Source: Coniferiporia sulphurascens
Lineage: Eukaryota > Basidiomycota > Agaricomycetes > Hymenochaetales > Hymenochaetaceae
Direction of reading: 5' to 3'
DNA: 64,000 nucleotides
Assembly (NCBI GenBank): GCA_002794785.1
Contig: NBBA01000012.1
Location: 1,240,001 to 1,304,000 of the forward strand
Position 1 is the stretch's first letter; every line of letters starts with the position of its first letter. Shown piece by piece: positions 48,156 through 61,209 of the stretch. The notes beneath the pieces were generated by a model that saw only the letters and a program-made list of their open reading frames with translations, was not told the DNA's origin and did no database searches. Both the position numbers and the translations under genes were made by a program.

Positions 48156-50549
48156 TTATGAGTCGAGGTCGCACGCGTTCGGCCGCAGCGCACACCATTC
48201 TGGCTGCAGAGGGATCGCATGCACCCCGCGCTGCACCATCCGGAAGCGCACGTCGTGCAGCCGAGACATCGCAGACGATACGTTAACCGTCGCGCCATTC
48301 GACCGTCCGCCCGTCCAAAACACCTCCGCCGCGCTAGCCGCGCGTGGCCAAACGATGGGATCGAGATTCTGCGGCGAAGACTGCTCTGACCACAGCGGTA
48401 TTTGGCCTAAAGAAAGTGTTTCGGAATTATTCATTGCAAGTGTACAGCTTCAGGCGCACCTCCGAAAACCAGTGAGGCTTCTTCCGTCGTCAGATTTGCC
48501 AGTGGATCAAAAGAGTATATCTGCATGCCGACAGAAAAAAATGCTGATCAGCGATCGAGATCACCAGGACGGGTGGTCCTGTTGCGGTCAAACTCGCCTT
48601 CTGCCATGTCTTGAATGGGTCGCACCAACTATTTCTGTTCAGCGGAGATCAGTGCGGGAGTTGCAATAGGCTTAAGCCGCTATCCAAACCCGGTAATGTC
48701 ATCTCCAAGCCATCCTCCACCGCCGCAATCCTGCTGCCAGTCAAGAAGCATTCTCCATCTTAAGTAAGACCGCGCACCAGATAGAAATAATCAGATGGCT
48801 GGTGTATGATCCGGTATCCTCTAGCAGTGACGTTCTTTGCGTCCTGTGATGAGATCCAGACTCTGCAAACTAAGTTCAACTGAAAACTCTGAATGAACAC
48901 GGCCGTAACACACACTGCAATTGTCGAGTTAGGCAGCGTCGTATTATGGTTCAGAATCATGTCTACAGTATTAAAGGAAACGGTCAGAAGACGAACGGAC
49001 GGGGCATAGCGTCAAAATCCAGTACATACCTTCTTTAACGATCGGCGTTTTCCCCTGTGCCCTTATCACCGCATGCTCTGCTTTCAGAAACACGTCGAGC
49101 GCTTCGTCAAAGCTTAGACCAGAACGAGCCAAGTCCGCCTGCGTCTGCGCATCCTGGTTGTAGCAATTCGCGTTGACCTCGTCCCCACCTGTGCTAAACA
49201 GCGACGAACGAAATTTGGACGACACAGACTCGACGAATGTGACGGAAAAATTCCGCGTCGCGGGAGTAGCAAGGCGCAGTTGGCCGGCAGGTGGTTCTGA
49301 CAACGAATTAACCTTGAATTGAAGAAATAGGCTTGAATGAGGGCGTACCGTTGGCGAACTCGGACCAGGGTGTGGAGAGGTAACACGCTACATGCTCTAG
49401 GTGCGAAAGTCCGATAGCAGTCTCGTGTCCGGGAGTATCAAGCTCCTGCATGACTTTTAGCTCAGAACGTCACTCGGTTTTTACAAATCAGTGCTCACGA
49501 GAACGACGTCAACGCCGCGCTTAAACCAGGAAAAGTGGTCAGACACATACTAGCAAAAAAAAACTAGCAACTGAGCTCACCATGGCGGCATACGCGATAA
49601 TGTCTTGAACATCATCTTCGGAGTATACACTCTCTTCCGAGTATGCACCAGCCTTTGACAGCTCCGGAAAGGCGCGTACCTCAAGAGGAAAGCTCTGACT
49701 GTCAACGACATGCCAATACAATGTGTTCAGCTTCGATACAGTCGTACAGTCGCCGCAATTAGCATCAGCAAAAAGAATTATCATTGGTATTGGAGAGGCC
49801 ACCTTGACCCAGCTCATGGAGTCCACCATCCGTTTTATATCAGACACGGGGAAGCTGACCAAAACAGGTTGAATAGGATATTGGTTCGAAAATTTAAAGA
49901 CTTACAAATTCCTTGCTGTATCAAGCCCGAAACCCCGATACACCTGTTAGGATTCATGTCAAGACACTACACGTTAAAAATCCGGCCGACGCACGTAGGC
50001 AGGCGAGTCCTCTATGTCGAGTGGCGTCTGAATTGCGTACACAGTGCCTTCGTGCTCGTACCACATCTGTTCGAACGTTGTCAATCCCCGCAGAAGGCCG
50101 AGCGTCGAGTTGGCTGTTAGCACCGCCTCGCGTCCATCTGCAGGCACGCTTAGTGTGTACGCTTCTCGTGTGCGCCGCGTCTCGAGAGGTGCGACGGTCT
50201 CGTCCGACACACTGTTAATTTTAAGGCTCGCCTTGGCCCCGCTCTCATCAGCCAAATAGAGTCGTAGAGACTTCAGCGTTTTAGCAGAACTGAATGTCGA
50301 GCTGTCAGCGGACCCGCGCCCGACGACGAGGCGCTCAAGCTTGTCGTCAAAAAGGCGTGCGCGAGTACGTGCGATCGCACTCCATAGATCATCAGGTGTG
50401 TAGGCCAGCTCCGAATTAATGGTGAATCCTGGAGACAGAAGTAGAGTTTCGTTTCCAGCAGATATTGAACTCGGAAGGGGCCAGAGAGCAAGAACACATT
50501 CGATGAGCCCCAGAGATATCCAGAGAACGTGGAGACCGAAGGCAAACAT
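48156..50549 (-). CDS. GH20 beta-N-acetylhexosaminidase
   Basis: Thirteen exons run from the ATG at 50549 to the TAA at 48156-48158, about 560 residues. A signal peptide (M-F-A-F-G-L-H-V-L-W-I-S-L-G-L) precedes the W-P-L-P-S-S start typical of fungal enzymes. Then Y-R-G-F-G-L-D-T-A-R-N-F, M-S-W-V-K-L-N-T-L-Y-W-H, E-L-D-T-P-G-H-E, the catalytic pair in S-T-G-G-D-E-V-N, D-Y-F-Y-L-D-C-G-G-G-G-W, W-C-D-P-F-K-T-W-Q-K and P-L-W-S-E-Q-S-S-P-Q-N-L-D-P. It removes terminal GlcNAc/GalNAc from chitin oligomers or glycans outside the cell. One intron (48531-48597) is of GC-AG type. The frame stays open upstream to 50624 but lacks an ATG there. A usual V-W-E-E site reads V-K-E-D. Confidence 0.92.
48531..48597 (-). 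other. GC-AG intron in the GH20 gene
   Basis: Minus strand: the exon ends TGGCAGAAG, the intron runs GCGAGTTTGACC...GGCATGCAG (67 nt). Joining gives T-W-Q-K then I-Y-S-F-D-P-L, as in the family. No GT donor gives this frame; read-through meets a stop. Confidence 0.85.
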
Positions 50550-50860
50550 GATCCAGTAACGCCAGCTTCGGGGCACAACGAAGAGCAGTTTTTGTCGGTC
50601 ATCTGCAGCAGCCTTTAAAAACAATCGTCATGATAGCCAGCAGCAGTAGCTAGACCATGTGCTCATCGGCTGTTGCGAAGCACATGCGACGATTGGAGCT
50701 AAAATTATATTAATAACCTGGGGACGATTCGGCTTGGCGCCGATCAGTGAAGCAGGAACCGGATGAGCTATTTTCCAACCGCTGACTCCAGCTGTAGACA
50801 AAATCGCGGCAGGAAATCAAGGCACACACAGCCGTGGTCAGATAATTACAATTATTGTTA
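50550..50860. other. GH20 promoter / WD40 gene 3' flank
   Basis: About 310 bp with no exon recognised. It includes the open but ATG-less extension of the GH20 frame to 50624. Confidence 0.5.
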
Positions 50861-53800
50861 CTACGTACTGAAGGTGAACTTCGCGTCCCTTATCTCTACC
50901 CTTACGCTTCTATCTGCGGGCCAATCGAAGCGAACCTGCTTCAAAGTGGCTTCTACGGCCATGATTGCTACAAAAAAAAAATTTAGCCCATGTGACATCG
51001 TAATTTGCATTAAGTACCTTCATCCTTAAGCACAAAGTTCAATGTCTTGTAAGGGTCCGATCCGCTCCGTCCTTGCCGCGGGGGAGCACCAGGATTAAAG
51101 AAGCTCGTAAAGCTTGTCCCTACTTTCCATACGAGTACGACGCTTTCCTCGACTGAGAGCGTCACCATACGACGGCCATCTGGAGAAAAGCTGATTCCTG
51201 CTAGCTGTTTTCTATGGCCTTCAAGCACATATAGGCGCGTCGCGGTTTTTAGGTCGTACATAACTACTGCACCCTCGCTTGTCCCGACAGCAAGGCGTTG
51301 GCTCCCAGCGTGGAAATCAACGGTTGGAAAACTATTGATGAGTTGATTTCACGTGTCTTCGGAACAAAAGTGGGCACTGACGTTTGGACAACTAAAGCGA
51401 TGATTTCGGTGACGGTATCCAAAACTACTTCGCGGTCAGAGTTCGAGCTCGGATCGAGAGACTTCACCACAGCCTCCATAAGCCGTGGTAGGTTTGGGTA
51501 TAAGACGAAAGGTTTCTGCAGCACATGACATAAATGGGAGTCCCTTGGCTTCAAGCGGTGAGCCCACCTTCCGAATGAGAAACGCAATGATTTGCAGGAC
51601 AGATTTGCTATACTCGATGGAACGTGGGTGGAGAATGTCGAGTGACAGTGTTGTCATGAATAATGGGCTATTACTCGAGGCAATTTGCAAGACCGCCATT
51701 CGGGCTTGCGAACCCGGATTGCGGACAGAAATAGTTTCTTTGCGGACCGTCGTTGCCAAAGTGAAAAGGGAGCGAAGTGCTTCCATTGCGTCGAAGTATT
51801 GCTGCCATACCTCGAAACCTCGCGAACATAACTCAATGGCAAGCGAACGGTGCGGCGACGTCTCGTCATAAAGGTATATAGTCACGGACTTTGCGATATC
51901 TGCAAGGGTCCTGCGCCGGATGTTAACAGCTACGTATTCTCCAAGTGACAAGTACGTAAAGCCTTACGTTGATGAGAGTAGACTGTATTTTTCTGTGGCT
52001 ATGTTGCCACAAATGTTAAGCGCTAGTGCCGCTTTGGCCGACTGCTTCTCGTTATCTGGAAGAAGGCAAGGTACTAATCTTCTAAGTCACGACGTAAAAA
52101 CAAAATTGAGGGAAGAGTTCACGTCTATGTTGCCAGGCCTCTACGGTCGCCGTTATCTCATAGTCAGGTAATCGAGAAATTTCGTTCTCGAAAATATGTT
52201 TTGCAGCTTGTCGGATGTCTGAGACTTTCAAAAAGGGTTAAGAACAGAAGAAGTACGTCGTAACCATCATGCTTACCTGACGACTCGTTCCAATGACGAG
52301 CTAAAACAACCAAGCTGGGAGCCTCGTATGCGGGGCCGATAAGTAGTGGTAGTACTGCGGTGTAGAATGAAATGGCTGTGTTGATTGTCCTCTCGTAACC
52401 TTTAAAAAAGGGAGAGATCGGATATTCGTCTACATTGACAAGTGAAGTACGCCCCACCTTTTGTATTTACCAACACACGAAGGATTGCCACAATCGTCAA
52501 CAGACGTGAAGCTGTTATGTGCGGAGATATCTGCCAAGCTGCGCCGGTCGAGTTGGAGCAGAAGGTCCTATAATTGTGCTGAGCGCTGAGGGGGAAAGTA
52601 TACGTCAGCGACATTGTCTAATGGGTCCATCATATAAGCCAATTCACTCGAAGGATCCGACAATCGCATTTGAATTCATAGGACCCACGAAGTCGGATAA
52701 TACACGATCAAGCTGCTCATCCAGACCAGGCGTGTGTGCTATACCTAAGAGTGCTTTAACATGCTCCAAAATTGGTCGTTCGGCATCAGCTGTATTGTTT
52801 CCCCTGGTGTAACCTGCACAAAAGACGGTAAATGCGGGGGTAAACCTTCGTATAAGGGAAGTTTCTGACTATCAATGATGGCTGGCACATCAAAGAGAAC
52901 GACTGGTGCTGAGATAACAAAGCTTAGCATCCTCTTGAGTTCTAAACCAACGTTGAGAGCACTTACACGGGTCGCCTATCGCTGTAGACTTGTTTAGCGC
53001 CATCGAAAACTGCTTTTTAACTATGTCCGCATTATCGCCACCGATCGAGCTTATAAAAGAATAATCAATTAGGTACTTGAGATAGAAAGAAAAAAAGAAG
53101 ACGATCACGCACGCAGAGAACCAGTCACCCTTCGTGAGCATCTCTGCTGCTTTCTCTGTGCTCATTGAACGCCGAAACTCGTGAGTTTTCATGTCCCACA
53201 AGCGTGTCCGTCCGTCCGCGTAGAAGAGAAGTAGGTCATTAGCAAGGAGACTGAGCTTCTGTAGACGGGCGGGTGAGCCCGGAATTAAGCATACACTTGC
53301 GTTTGATAGTGAGGTTGGCATACGATTCAATTTGCGAGCGGTGTACGTACAAACTAAAGTCTTCGGTAGCGATAACAGCGATGGTGCCATCCTGGGAGAC
53401 ACACAAACAGCAGCCCTTCAGACGTCCAGGGGTGTTGTTTTCAAGTTGTATCACTTGGGCGAGTGGCTCAATGAAGACTATCCATTGCGCTTGCAGTTTG
53501 AGAGTGCTGTTGTTGTACGGTTCATAAGAGTGTTCGATAGAGGAACGAAGGGGAAACCTGCCTCAGCTCCCAAAATCCAATTGATCCATCATCCCCACCG
53601 CCAACTACGAAATGGTGATTCTTTCGCAAATCTCGTATGAGAAATAGACTCAAGATTGAGAACGGTTCCGCGTCGACCGATGGAGATACGTCTTGACCTT
53701 TAGATGAAACAAGCTCCTGAGTGGAGAAGGAACGTAAATGCCCGTCACCTCCGAAGTTCTCAGCAATTTGTTAGGTCGAAGAAAGATGGTATAGCCTACT

Positions 53801-56332
53801 GTAGCCGACGATTATAGATGCAAGTCCTAGTGGTAAGATAGAGGTGATCCGTGGAGGTACGTAATCCTGAGGTGTAGGTGGTGTCTTGCACCATATAGAT
53901 GTTGACGAATTCTCTCGGGGCGAACCTCTGGAAGATCCTTGCTGTAAGATTACAATGCGCTGGCCTGCGGCGTCGGACTGGACGGAAAGGAGCTGCTGGA
54001 ACCCTGCAGCACAAACGACTTCCGTGTCCGATATAGGCATGGACGAGAGCAGCTTCGTGCTAGCTATACCTAAGTAAACGGAGAACAGGCGGTTAGATAT
54101 TACTCACGTCGTATACGAGGGCCGTTCCACCATTGAATCATGACTCTCATTGGTTGCGATATCGGGTAAGGCGTACGTTTCAATCTTATTCTGTAAAACA
54201 GGGACAATGAGTGTCGAATTCACAAGTGCGTGGCTGAAAGAAGATGTACTAGGCACGTTAACCGAACGGAATTTGCATTAAGCCAGTCTACGTTCCTCAA
54301 ACTAGTTTGTATAGGAATTATACACCGCATAATTATTTTATCCTCCTGGAGACTGAAAATCTGCAACGAAGAATCATTAGTTATAGTTAATGATGGTTAT
54401 AATTCAGCACCGACAACAAGTTCTGCCTTTGACCAAGCCGCGCCCATCAACACACTGCCGACAAATCGAAGCCTCAGACCCATGATGTTCCCAGATAGTG
54501 GCAAGGTTCCGGCCAGCCTTGGGACCTGCACATCGACCGTAGAAATGGCTGCGCCCGTCTCTTCGGAGGGCGATGATTGTCCGGAGCGTGATACTAGGTC
54601 TCGGAAGGACTGAGGTAGAGAGAGACCCGACGTGGAGGCTGGTAGATGACGGCGCTCTGGAAGCTCCGTAAAGACTGTAAGAGTGCGTACAAGCAGCTGC
54701 GAGTTGAGATCAACCAGATACATCTTGATAGTCCCTGCCCGAAGTTCAGCTTGTACTTCTTATCTACCTTGTTACACTTACTATTTGAGTTGTAGCGGAA
54801 CGCAACACCCTCCGAACGCCCCTCGAAAGTCAAGTCTCCTATTTTCGTAAGTGTCATCTCACCAAAACCACACTCTTGCACGCCAGACAGTTCAAACAAG
54901 ACAACACGCGTTTTGCCATCGGACTCGCTGCTATCGACCGCAGCGGCGCGTATGTCTGCGTCCGCCACTGCAACCACAACGGTTGACTGCATAACTGTAT
55001 AAGCCTCATCCAAAATTATGGGGAGAGCGAACAGACGTTTTCGTTACGGGATACATGAAGCGACCGCCACGCCCACAGTGCCTGCGAACCTGTCCTATGT
55101 GATATAATTGCTGGCTTCACGGACGGAGGTACATCTCCTGGCACTGCGGACACGACACACGCGCCATCAAGTGTCTTAAATAACGAGACTTTTCTGTGTG
55201 ATCTGAGTGGCCGTTTGAATATGCATGAGCGAACTCACCCGGATTCTTGCAACAAAAGGACAAGTTCGCCCTCCTCGAGTACTCTAAGTGCAACGACGGC
55301 ATGCCCGAATCCAAAGTTACTTGGAATGATCCGGCTTCGTAGCAACAGATTCTTTTGGGTATAGAATGCACGCTGCGGACCGAGACTCGGAGAAAGCGGT
55401 GGAGATAACATAGAAGAGGAGGACTCGACGGAAGCAAGTGAGCGAGTGTCATCCATACGACGCATGGAAGTGTCATATGTCGGTGAAAGCAAGGCCCGAG
55501 GCAATCTATCCTTCACATCACGGACGCCTCTGTCTGATATCATCCCTTTCATCTTCTCCTGCTCGTCCTCAAAATCGACGAAGTTCTTTGGAGCCTCAAC
55601 CTGCTCTTTTGACAACCCCGAGATGGCGCGCGACTTGGACGACGATATCGCATGGAGACTCGTCTTTGACGCGGATGGAGATGCATTGCGAGAGCGCGAA
55701 AGAGATAGATGCGGGGCGTGGCGGTATGGAAGATGGTTAGTGTCACCATCCGCGGAGAACCGTCTCTTCCCAGTGGATTTCTTTTTGGTTGGCTTAGAGA
55801 GGTCTGGGCGAAAGATGTACAGACTTCCGTCCGTGCAACCCACCACAGCCCCCCAAAGAGCTTTTTTAGTCAGATCGTCAACTTCAGTTTCGATTTCTGG
55901 ATCGCCGAATCCCCAGGATGACAAGACGCTTGGTTCTGCGTTAATGCTGCATTTGCGCGTATCAGGAGACTGGAAGGATAAGGCGAGATTGACATTCGCC
56001 ATCGCAGTTCTTGTCGTTGGCCGCAGAGATACCGGAACAGGCCTCTACGATTTCTAACAGCACTTTAGGTCTAGGGTAGAGATGGGGCACGCGCGTCAAG
56101 GTCGCGTCCAAGGCTCGAGCGTCAGCTTTGTTAAACGTAGCAAGATCAAGCCGAGCACAGGAATAGTATAGGTCCAGGATCCCCTTGACCAAGCTGAAAG
56201 AGCACCAGTGGCCCCAGAATGATTCACAAGAGGAAGAGGATGTAGGTTTACTACCCCCTCGAGCGTCGAGACACGGAGAAAGTCCCTCACGTGATCTGTC
56301 GCCTTTGTCGCCCCGGATGCCGTGGTTCTCAC
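50861..56332 (-). CDS. Large WD40 protein resembling WDR7/rabconnectin-3 beta
   Basis: A long multi-exon gene. Near the 5' end an open exon (about 56332 down to 56190) reads D-H-V-R-D-F-L-R-V-S-T-L-E-G, and can splice in phase to the frame containing M-A-N-V-N-L-A-L (ATG at 56002). Beta-propeller strands follow (A-V-V-G-C-T-D-G-S-L-Y-I-F; V-V-G-G-G-D-D-G-S-I; L-L-L-F-Y-A-D-G-R-T-R-L-W-D-M). The middle region is helical. The C-terminus is M-Y-D-L-K-T-A-T-R, L-E-G-H-R-K-Q-L-A-G-I-S-F-S-P-D-G, V-L-V-W-K-V, ending K-F-T-F-S-T with TAG at 50861-50863. Animal WDR7 regulates V-ATPase assembly; a similar role here is inference. The start codon and several junctions are unresolved, so 56332 is a frame limit, not a proven start. 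Confidence 0.72.
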
Positions 56333-56410
56333 TTCAGTTGATGTCCAGCTGGCGATACCTTCTTGAGTGTCGGTACTCTTGTTTGAGCACGCCTATCTTT
56401 GTCTTGTCGG

Positions 56411-57659
56411 ATGAGCATTAACTGGACATCCAGCGAGTCTTCTTTTCACGGAACTACTCCGCCAGTAGCTGGACCATCGAATGCAGAGCGCGGAAACAGG
56501 CCGAAACAGACTGGCTTGCACGCCATAGACGACTTTGACTTTAAAACCCTCATCGAAATTCTGGGAACGAATGGGGCTGGCAAGCACGATAAAAGCTTAG
56601 GCGAACTCGAGACTCGGACGGGGGAAGAGGTGTCTCTACAACTCAACGAATCTAAGCTTTTGTCACCACTCAGTCCGCCGGTATTGCTCAGCCCAAAAGC
56701 CGAACCTGCGACTGAAAATGGGAACACCGACGCCCCTCCCACAGAACTCTCTGCTGCTCCCCAATCACCGATCCTCGTTGGTGCGCGCGAACCTATGACG
56801 CCTATTTCTCCACTTGACCTTCCGCCGGTGGACTCGACTGTTCCTCCGAATGAGCAGAGTGCACAACCTCCCCAAAGTCTCGGAGAAGCAAGCCAAGAGG
56901 AGCCTAATTCGAGTGGAAGCACAGTACAAAAAACGGGGGATGACGACTTAGTTCGTCCATTTTACTCTCGATAAAACAAAAATACTAATATATCTCTCAG
57001 GCTGGGTCTGGCTTTACACGATTAAACGAAGAGCTTGGTACTGCCGTCTCAGGAGCGAGAGAGCAAGTCATGGATCTGCGAAGTCGCATTCAGTCTTTGA
57101 AAGAAGAAATAAAGGATTTCGCACCGCATCTTTACCGTAGGGCTTTCGACGCGACCGGGTCTCGTACTGATTCTCTCGAGAAGCCACACGTTCCCGAAGA
57201 GAATGGGTCGGACAACCAAGACATCAGGGACCCTCGCGATGATAGTGCTGGACGTCAGACTGCTTCAGTCCAAGACGTTGTTGAGGGATTAAGCAGTGAG
57301 GAAGTGAAAAATTCCCTTGTTGTACGTGTATACTCGTCCTCTATTGAGAGTGTTTGGATACATTAATGTCTCTTTAGAATGTTTGCCAGGCACTCGGCAT
57401 CGATCCCTCATCGCTCGCCACCCTTCAGCAACCCATGGTTACAGAGTCCTCCGGTTTGTCCCTACCCGATGTTATCCGGGCTATACGTTTCGTATCGGAC
57501 GTAGACGAGCTGGTATGGAGGCAGACCCACAGGAGCTCAGGCAAGCGAATTGAACGAGATGATGATGCATATAACATCTATAGCGAAGAGAACATCCGAT
57601 CTCTTGTGGATCGAGTGCGCCTTTGGGAAAAGACAGCCAGGTCTCGGGCTGGTCGATAG
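56411..57659 (+). CDS. Coiled-coil protein of unknown function
   Basis: Exons 56411-56923 (or to 56950), 57001-57321 and 57378-57659 give 371 (or 380) residues; both donor choices are in phase 0. Residues 1-170 are Ser/Pro-rich with repeated S-P and P-L-S-P sites. The second exon carries a probable coiled coil (T-R-L-N-E-E-L-G-T-A-V, L-R-S-R-I-Q-S-L-K-E-E-I-K-D-F). The third contains C-Q-A-L-G-I-D-P-S-S-L and a helical end (I-R-S-L-V-D-R-V-R-L-W-E-K). The ATG at 56411 is the first in frame. It starts head-to-head with the WD40 gene, with under 100 bp between the open frames. I do not recognise a family. Confidence 0.8.
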
Positions 57660-59126
57660 CTTTACCTCATGACCTATGAGGAAACATCTTTTATCGGTGC
57701 GGGATTGCTAAGCACAATGCCTATTAGCATCCGCGATCTCCAACCTCATCCCCGGCAGGGTTGGTGACACTGGCAACCGTGTACTTGAAGCGCCACGTTT
57801 CGTTCTCCAGGACGTCTGGTCCTCAGCCGGCGCAAATGAGCTCAGAACGAGACATTCCCACTCTCGGCCACCCCACTCAGTTAATGCCCATCCGGCTTTG
57901 ATACATAGCGGCCATCGTTAGGTGGGAACGATCTAACGCTCGTACGGCCGATTTACACTGATGCCCGCTTCGACCGCTGTGTCAAGAAGCACAGGCTAGG
58001 ACCTTCATCTTTAATGGTGGAAACTAAGATACGTTTTACTCTACCCTACCTTTGAACAGCCATCTAGCTACGTTTGTAATTTACGGAAAGCGCCTGTTTG
58101 AAAAACTATGTTAATATATGTGGGGAGCCCACATAGAGTGGAGAGGCGAAGCTATGCACACGGCTTAATCCTAGTTGAGCAAGGGAATGGCTTTTTTTCG
58201 AGGCTGGCTTGAGGGGCAAGAGGATGTTCTCACGGGGGGGGGCCGCACAGCATCAAGCTACCGCTGACTAAGCTAGCTTTTTGAGAGCCCCTAACCGGAT
58301 AACTGGAGGGCTTCGCCCCCCAATGAGCATTCACGAAGTTTTGCTTTGACTTCAACATACTCCTTTTCTGACGGGGGAAGCATCCACGTTATTTTGTACG
58401 ATTATCTATTATATATGCATTCTTTTCTTGGAGTACGGGTCGAAACAATAGGGCACGCCGTTTTCCGCCACCGTGGGATTTTGCGCCTTCTCTCATCACG
58501 TTTCTATGCCCTCCTCAACTATTCTGTTCTTTCTAATTGTCCTGGTGCGGCAAGGCGACCTGCTGCTTGTCGCCCATCTTTAGGTGAGGCGCGAGTAGAG
58601 TGCTCTGTGCTGTGTCTGTTAATCAAGCCTGGGTCGATACCGGCGTGGGGCACCGTATGCTTGGCTGGAACGTCTGTTTTCGCGCCGCACTCGTCCTGAT
58701 GCTATAACATCCGGCTTTTTGTCTTCTATGAGCGCCTGTTGTACTTGAACGCGAGCCAGAAGTAACGGTGGTCTCCACCCACCCGTTCTCTTCACGTCTA
58801 TTGTCTGCACGCTCCTGGGATCAACTGGCGAGTGGAGACAACAAAGCCCGCTCGAAATAGATATACATACCATGGAGCGATGGTGCCGACATTGGACCCG
58901 TATAATAACATACGTCTACGTCCCGTCGCTAAGCATCTCCCCGATTGTGGCCTAACACCTCCAGTCCACTCCCTTCGTGCTTGCTGCTCTTCATCGTGGG
59001 GCTTACTCTTCCTCTCGTCTCTGTTGTACTATAGTATCTCTTGCACGCTTTCTAGCCTGCTGGCAGGCATTGTACGCTCTATCTACTCTCAAAGCCGTCG
59101 ACGCCTTCACGACTTTCACGACACTC
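57660..59126. other. Intergenic
   Basis: No exon recognised. Contains a G-run near 58236-58243 and a short GC hairpin-like GGGCTTCGCCC near 58310. The last part (about 58975-59040) is pyrimidine-rich, as expected of a promoter for the gene at 59127. Confidence 0.45.
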
Positions 59127-59686
59127 ATGGCCCCTGTATCTTCGTCGGATTCTGGATCCCCCGAGAGTGCGCCCTCGAACCCGCAAACGGAGGGCAACTT
59201 CCACGCAACGCCTGCGGCGGCGGTCGTCATACCCGTTGTACTCATCATGCGTGCGTTTACCGCCATTACTTATCTATGACGAACTAATCAACCAATTCAT
59301 ACCCAGTCATCCTATTGACCGTCGTGTTGCTCACTCTCTATTTGCACCGTCGCCGTCAGAATGATCGTGATCGCCTCATCAGCGCATCCATCCCGAAGAG
59401 TCATCGTTCCAAGCTTGTTCCCGAGTGGCTCAGCAACTGGGTAGGCATCGCTCATACCGAGCGGCCACAACGCTCGTCTCTCAAATCCGGCGCCAGCTTC
59501 GAGTCAGTCTTCAGCCCCAACAAGCCGCACATCCCTGAATATGCCGGCAATGACCCCGACAGCGACGTGATAGCTCTGCGAGCCGTCGATGCTGACATGC
59601 CACTACCGCCGCGCCCCGTATACGAGGCACGCGACAGGCCCAGGAGCGTAGGCGTACGTCCGAAGAAGCTGGGCATACGGTTTTGA
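59127..59686 (+). CDS. Small single-pass membrane protein
   Basis: Exons 59127-59250 and 59307-59686 give 167 residues. A short Ser/Pro/Glu-rich N-terminus (1-28) is followed by one transmembrane helix (V-V-I-P-V-V-L-I-M-L-I-L-L-T-V-V, about 30-52), a basic stop-transfer H-R-R-R and a cytosolic tail ending K-K-L-G-I-R-F. The intron cuts the membrane helix in phase 1. No signal peptide, so it probably inserts by its helix. Unknown function. It resembles the gene at 61210 in layout. Confidence 0.78.
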
Positions 59687-61209
59687 GTTCAAGTTTGCGG
59701 AGATGCTCTCCGTTCTTCCTACGCACAACACGTGTGACCGCCCCTACACGTTTCACGTTCTACGTCCACGGCGCTGCGGAGTTGCTCGTGCCTTGTCTGT
59801 TTTGCGCGAAACTTGGTCGCCCGTTTGAGACCGTCTGACGGAAGAATGCATTCCGTGAGGAATTTCTTTCCCAAACCACCGTAACATTTTTCCGATGCAT
59901 TCGTCTCCGGCGGGCCGCGCACTCACTATTTCTCTTGTTTCCTTCACGAGCCATTTTCCTTGTTAGTCTTGCATACCCCTGTGTTTTTGTAGTTCCGCAT
60001 GTCTTGTATCCTTTGACATTTTCAAATCGCCGCCCCGAAATGTAATGTACGAACGGGCAGAGCCTGTTCTTGAATACTGTGCTATTTCTACATACTTCCA
60101 CAAATAGATAATCTATTTTTACACTACCGCGGCACTGTGTCCTACGGTGGCGAGCATCCTGCCCTTGCCCGGGCCGTTCCCCATCGTACTCACACAGTGA
60201 ACTTTCTGATACTGCGCAACGCCGACATCCACACGCAAAGGAAGAAAAAATGGTACTCCGAGCTCCGTCAGGTACCCCCGTCAACACTTTGGAAGCCTGA
60301 AAGTGTATGCATGAGAAGTCTCTGCACACTGATATTCCCCAAATCAGCCTGTACAGGCACAGTAGGGAACTGGTTTGGTACTCCCAATCTCCGTTTCTCA
60401 GCCAGCTCACCTGAACGCCATTCACAAGTGAGCTTCTGCAAGCTGTGTTCCCCTTCCTTCAGGCCGTAAACGCAAGGAAAGCATGGGAGTCCACGGATGC
60501 CCATGGCAGGCGCTTACTTGCCGCCCACTCGTAATGCCCAGAGATTGAATGGTTCGACAGAATCCAAGAATTTTTGATGGACAGCATGTAAGAAAAGCTA
60601 ACGGTTATATAAGCGCTCAATAGGTCCTGAGGAAGGAAGACCACATTCTTAGGTAGACGTCCAATATGCTGAAACTGTGAAACTTGTCCGTATTGCATAC
60701 TTGACAAGCTTGAGGGCTTTCTTTCTTTCTCCTACTGGATCTGTATTCGACCTTTTTTTTCTCGAAAGATTCAAAGAAATAAAGAAGACAGATGATAATG
60801 CGACGCACGGACCATCAAGCCACATGGGCTCCACCGGCGTCCAGGTAGAACCCAGCATTTATGTCATTTTTTCCTTTGTGCGCGCCGTGCAGATCGTGTG
60901 ACCAATGGAGGCTATGCAAGTATATCAATGCATTGCATCACGTAACATGCGGGTGTTCGCGCCTTCCAAGCCGCTCACATCTCGTCTGAGCCTTCTAGCT
61001 CCCGAATAAGCGCGACTCTGCGAGCATATCGCTTCGTTGAATGTGCTAAGAAATTCATAGGTGACTTATCAATGACCGCATTAACTCCTGCCACAAAACA
61101 GCGGGGTATGTGAAGGGGGAGAAAGACCATTTACATGCCCAATCCTTTCGAACGGCTCACCCTCCTTACCCTTTCCTTTCTTCTTTTTTTGTAATACCTA
61201 TACGCCGCG
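59687..61209. other. Intergenic
   Basis: Open frames on both strands (for example 60137-60469 on plus) lack motifs and do not chain by splicing. A pyrimidine-rich tract at about 61145-61190 precedes the next gene. Confidence 0.45.

Noticed and set aside
50550..50624. GH20 start at 50624
   Set aside because: The codon is TTG. The ATG at 50549 directly precedes a good signal peptide and the W-P-L-P start of the mature enzyme.
56399..56410. Coiled-coil protein start at 56399
   Set aside because: The codon is TTG. The first ATG is at 56411.
56446..56922. Minus-strand frame opposite the coiled-coil protein
   Set aside because: Shadow frame. It could at most hide a 5' exon of the WD40 gene, for which I saw no clear splice join.
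58225..58330. Possible structured RNA or MITE near the G-run
   Set aside because: Only a short GGGCTTCGCCC hairpin is visible; no terminal repeats or longer stem to support a named element.
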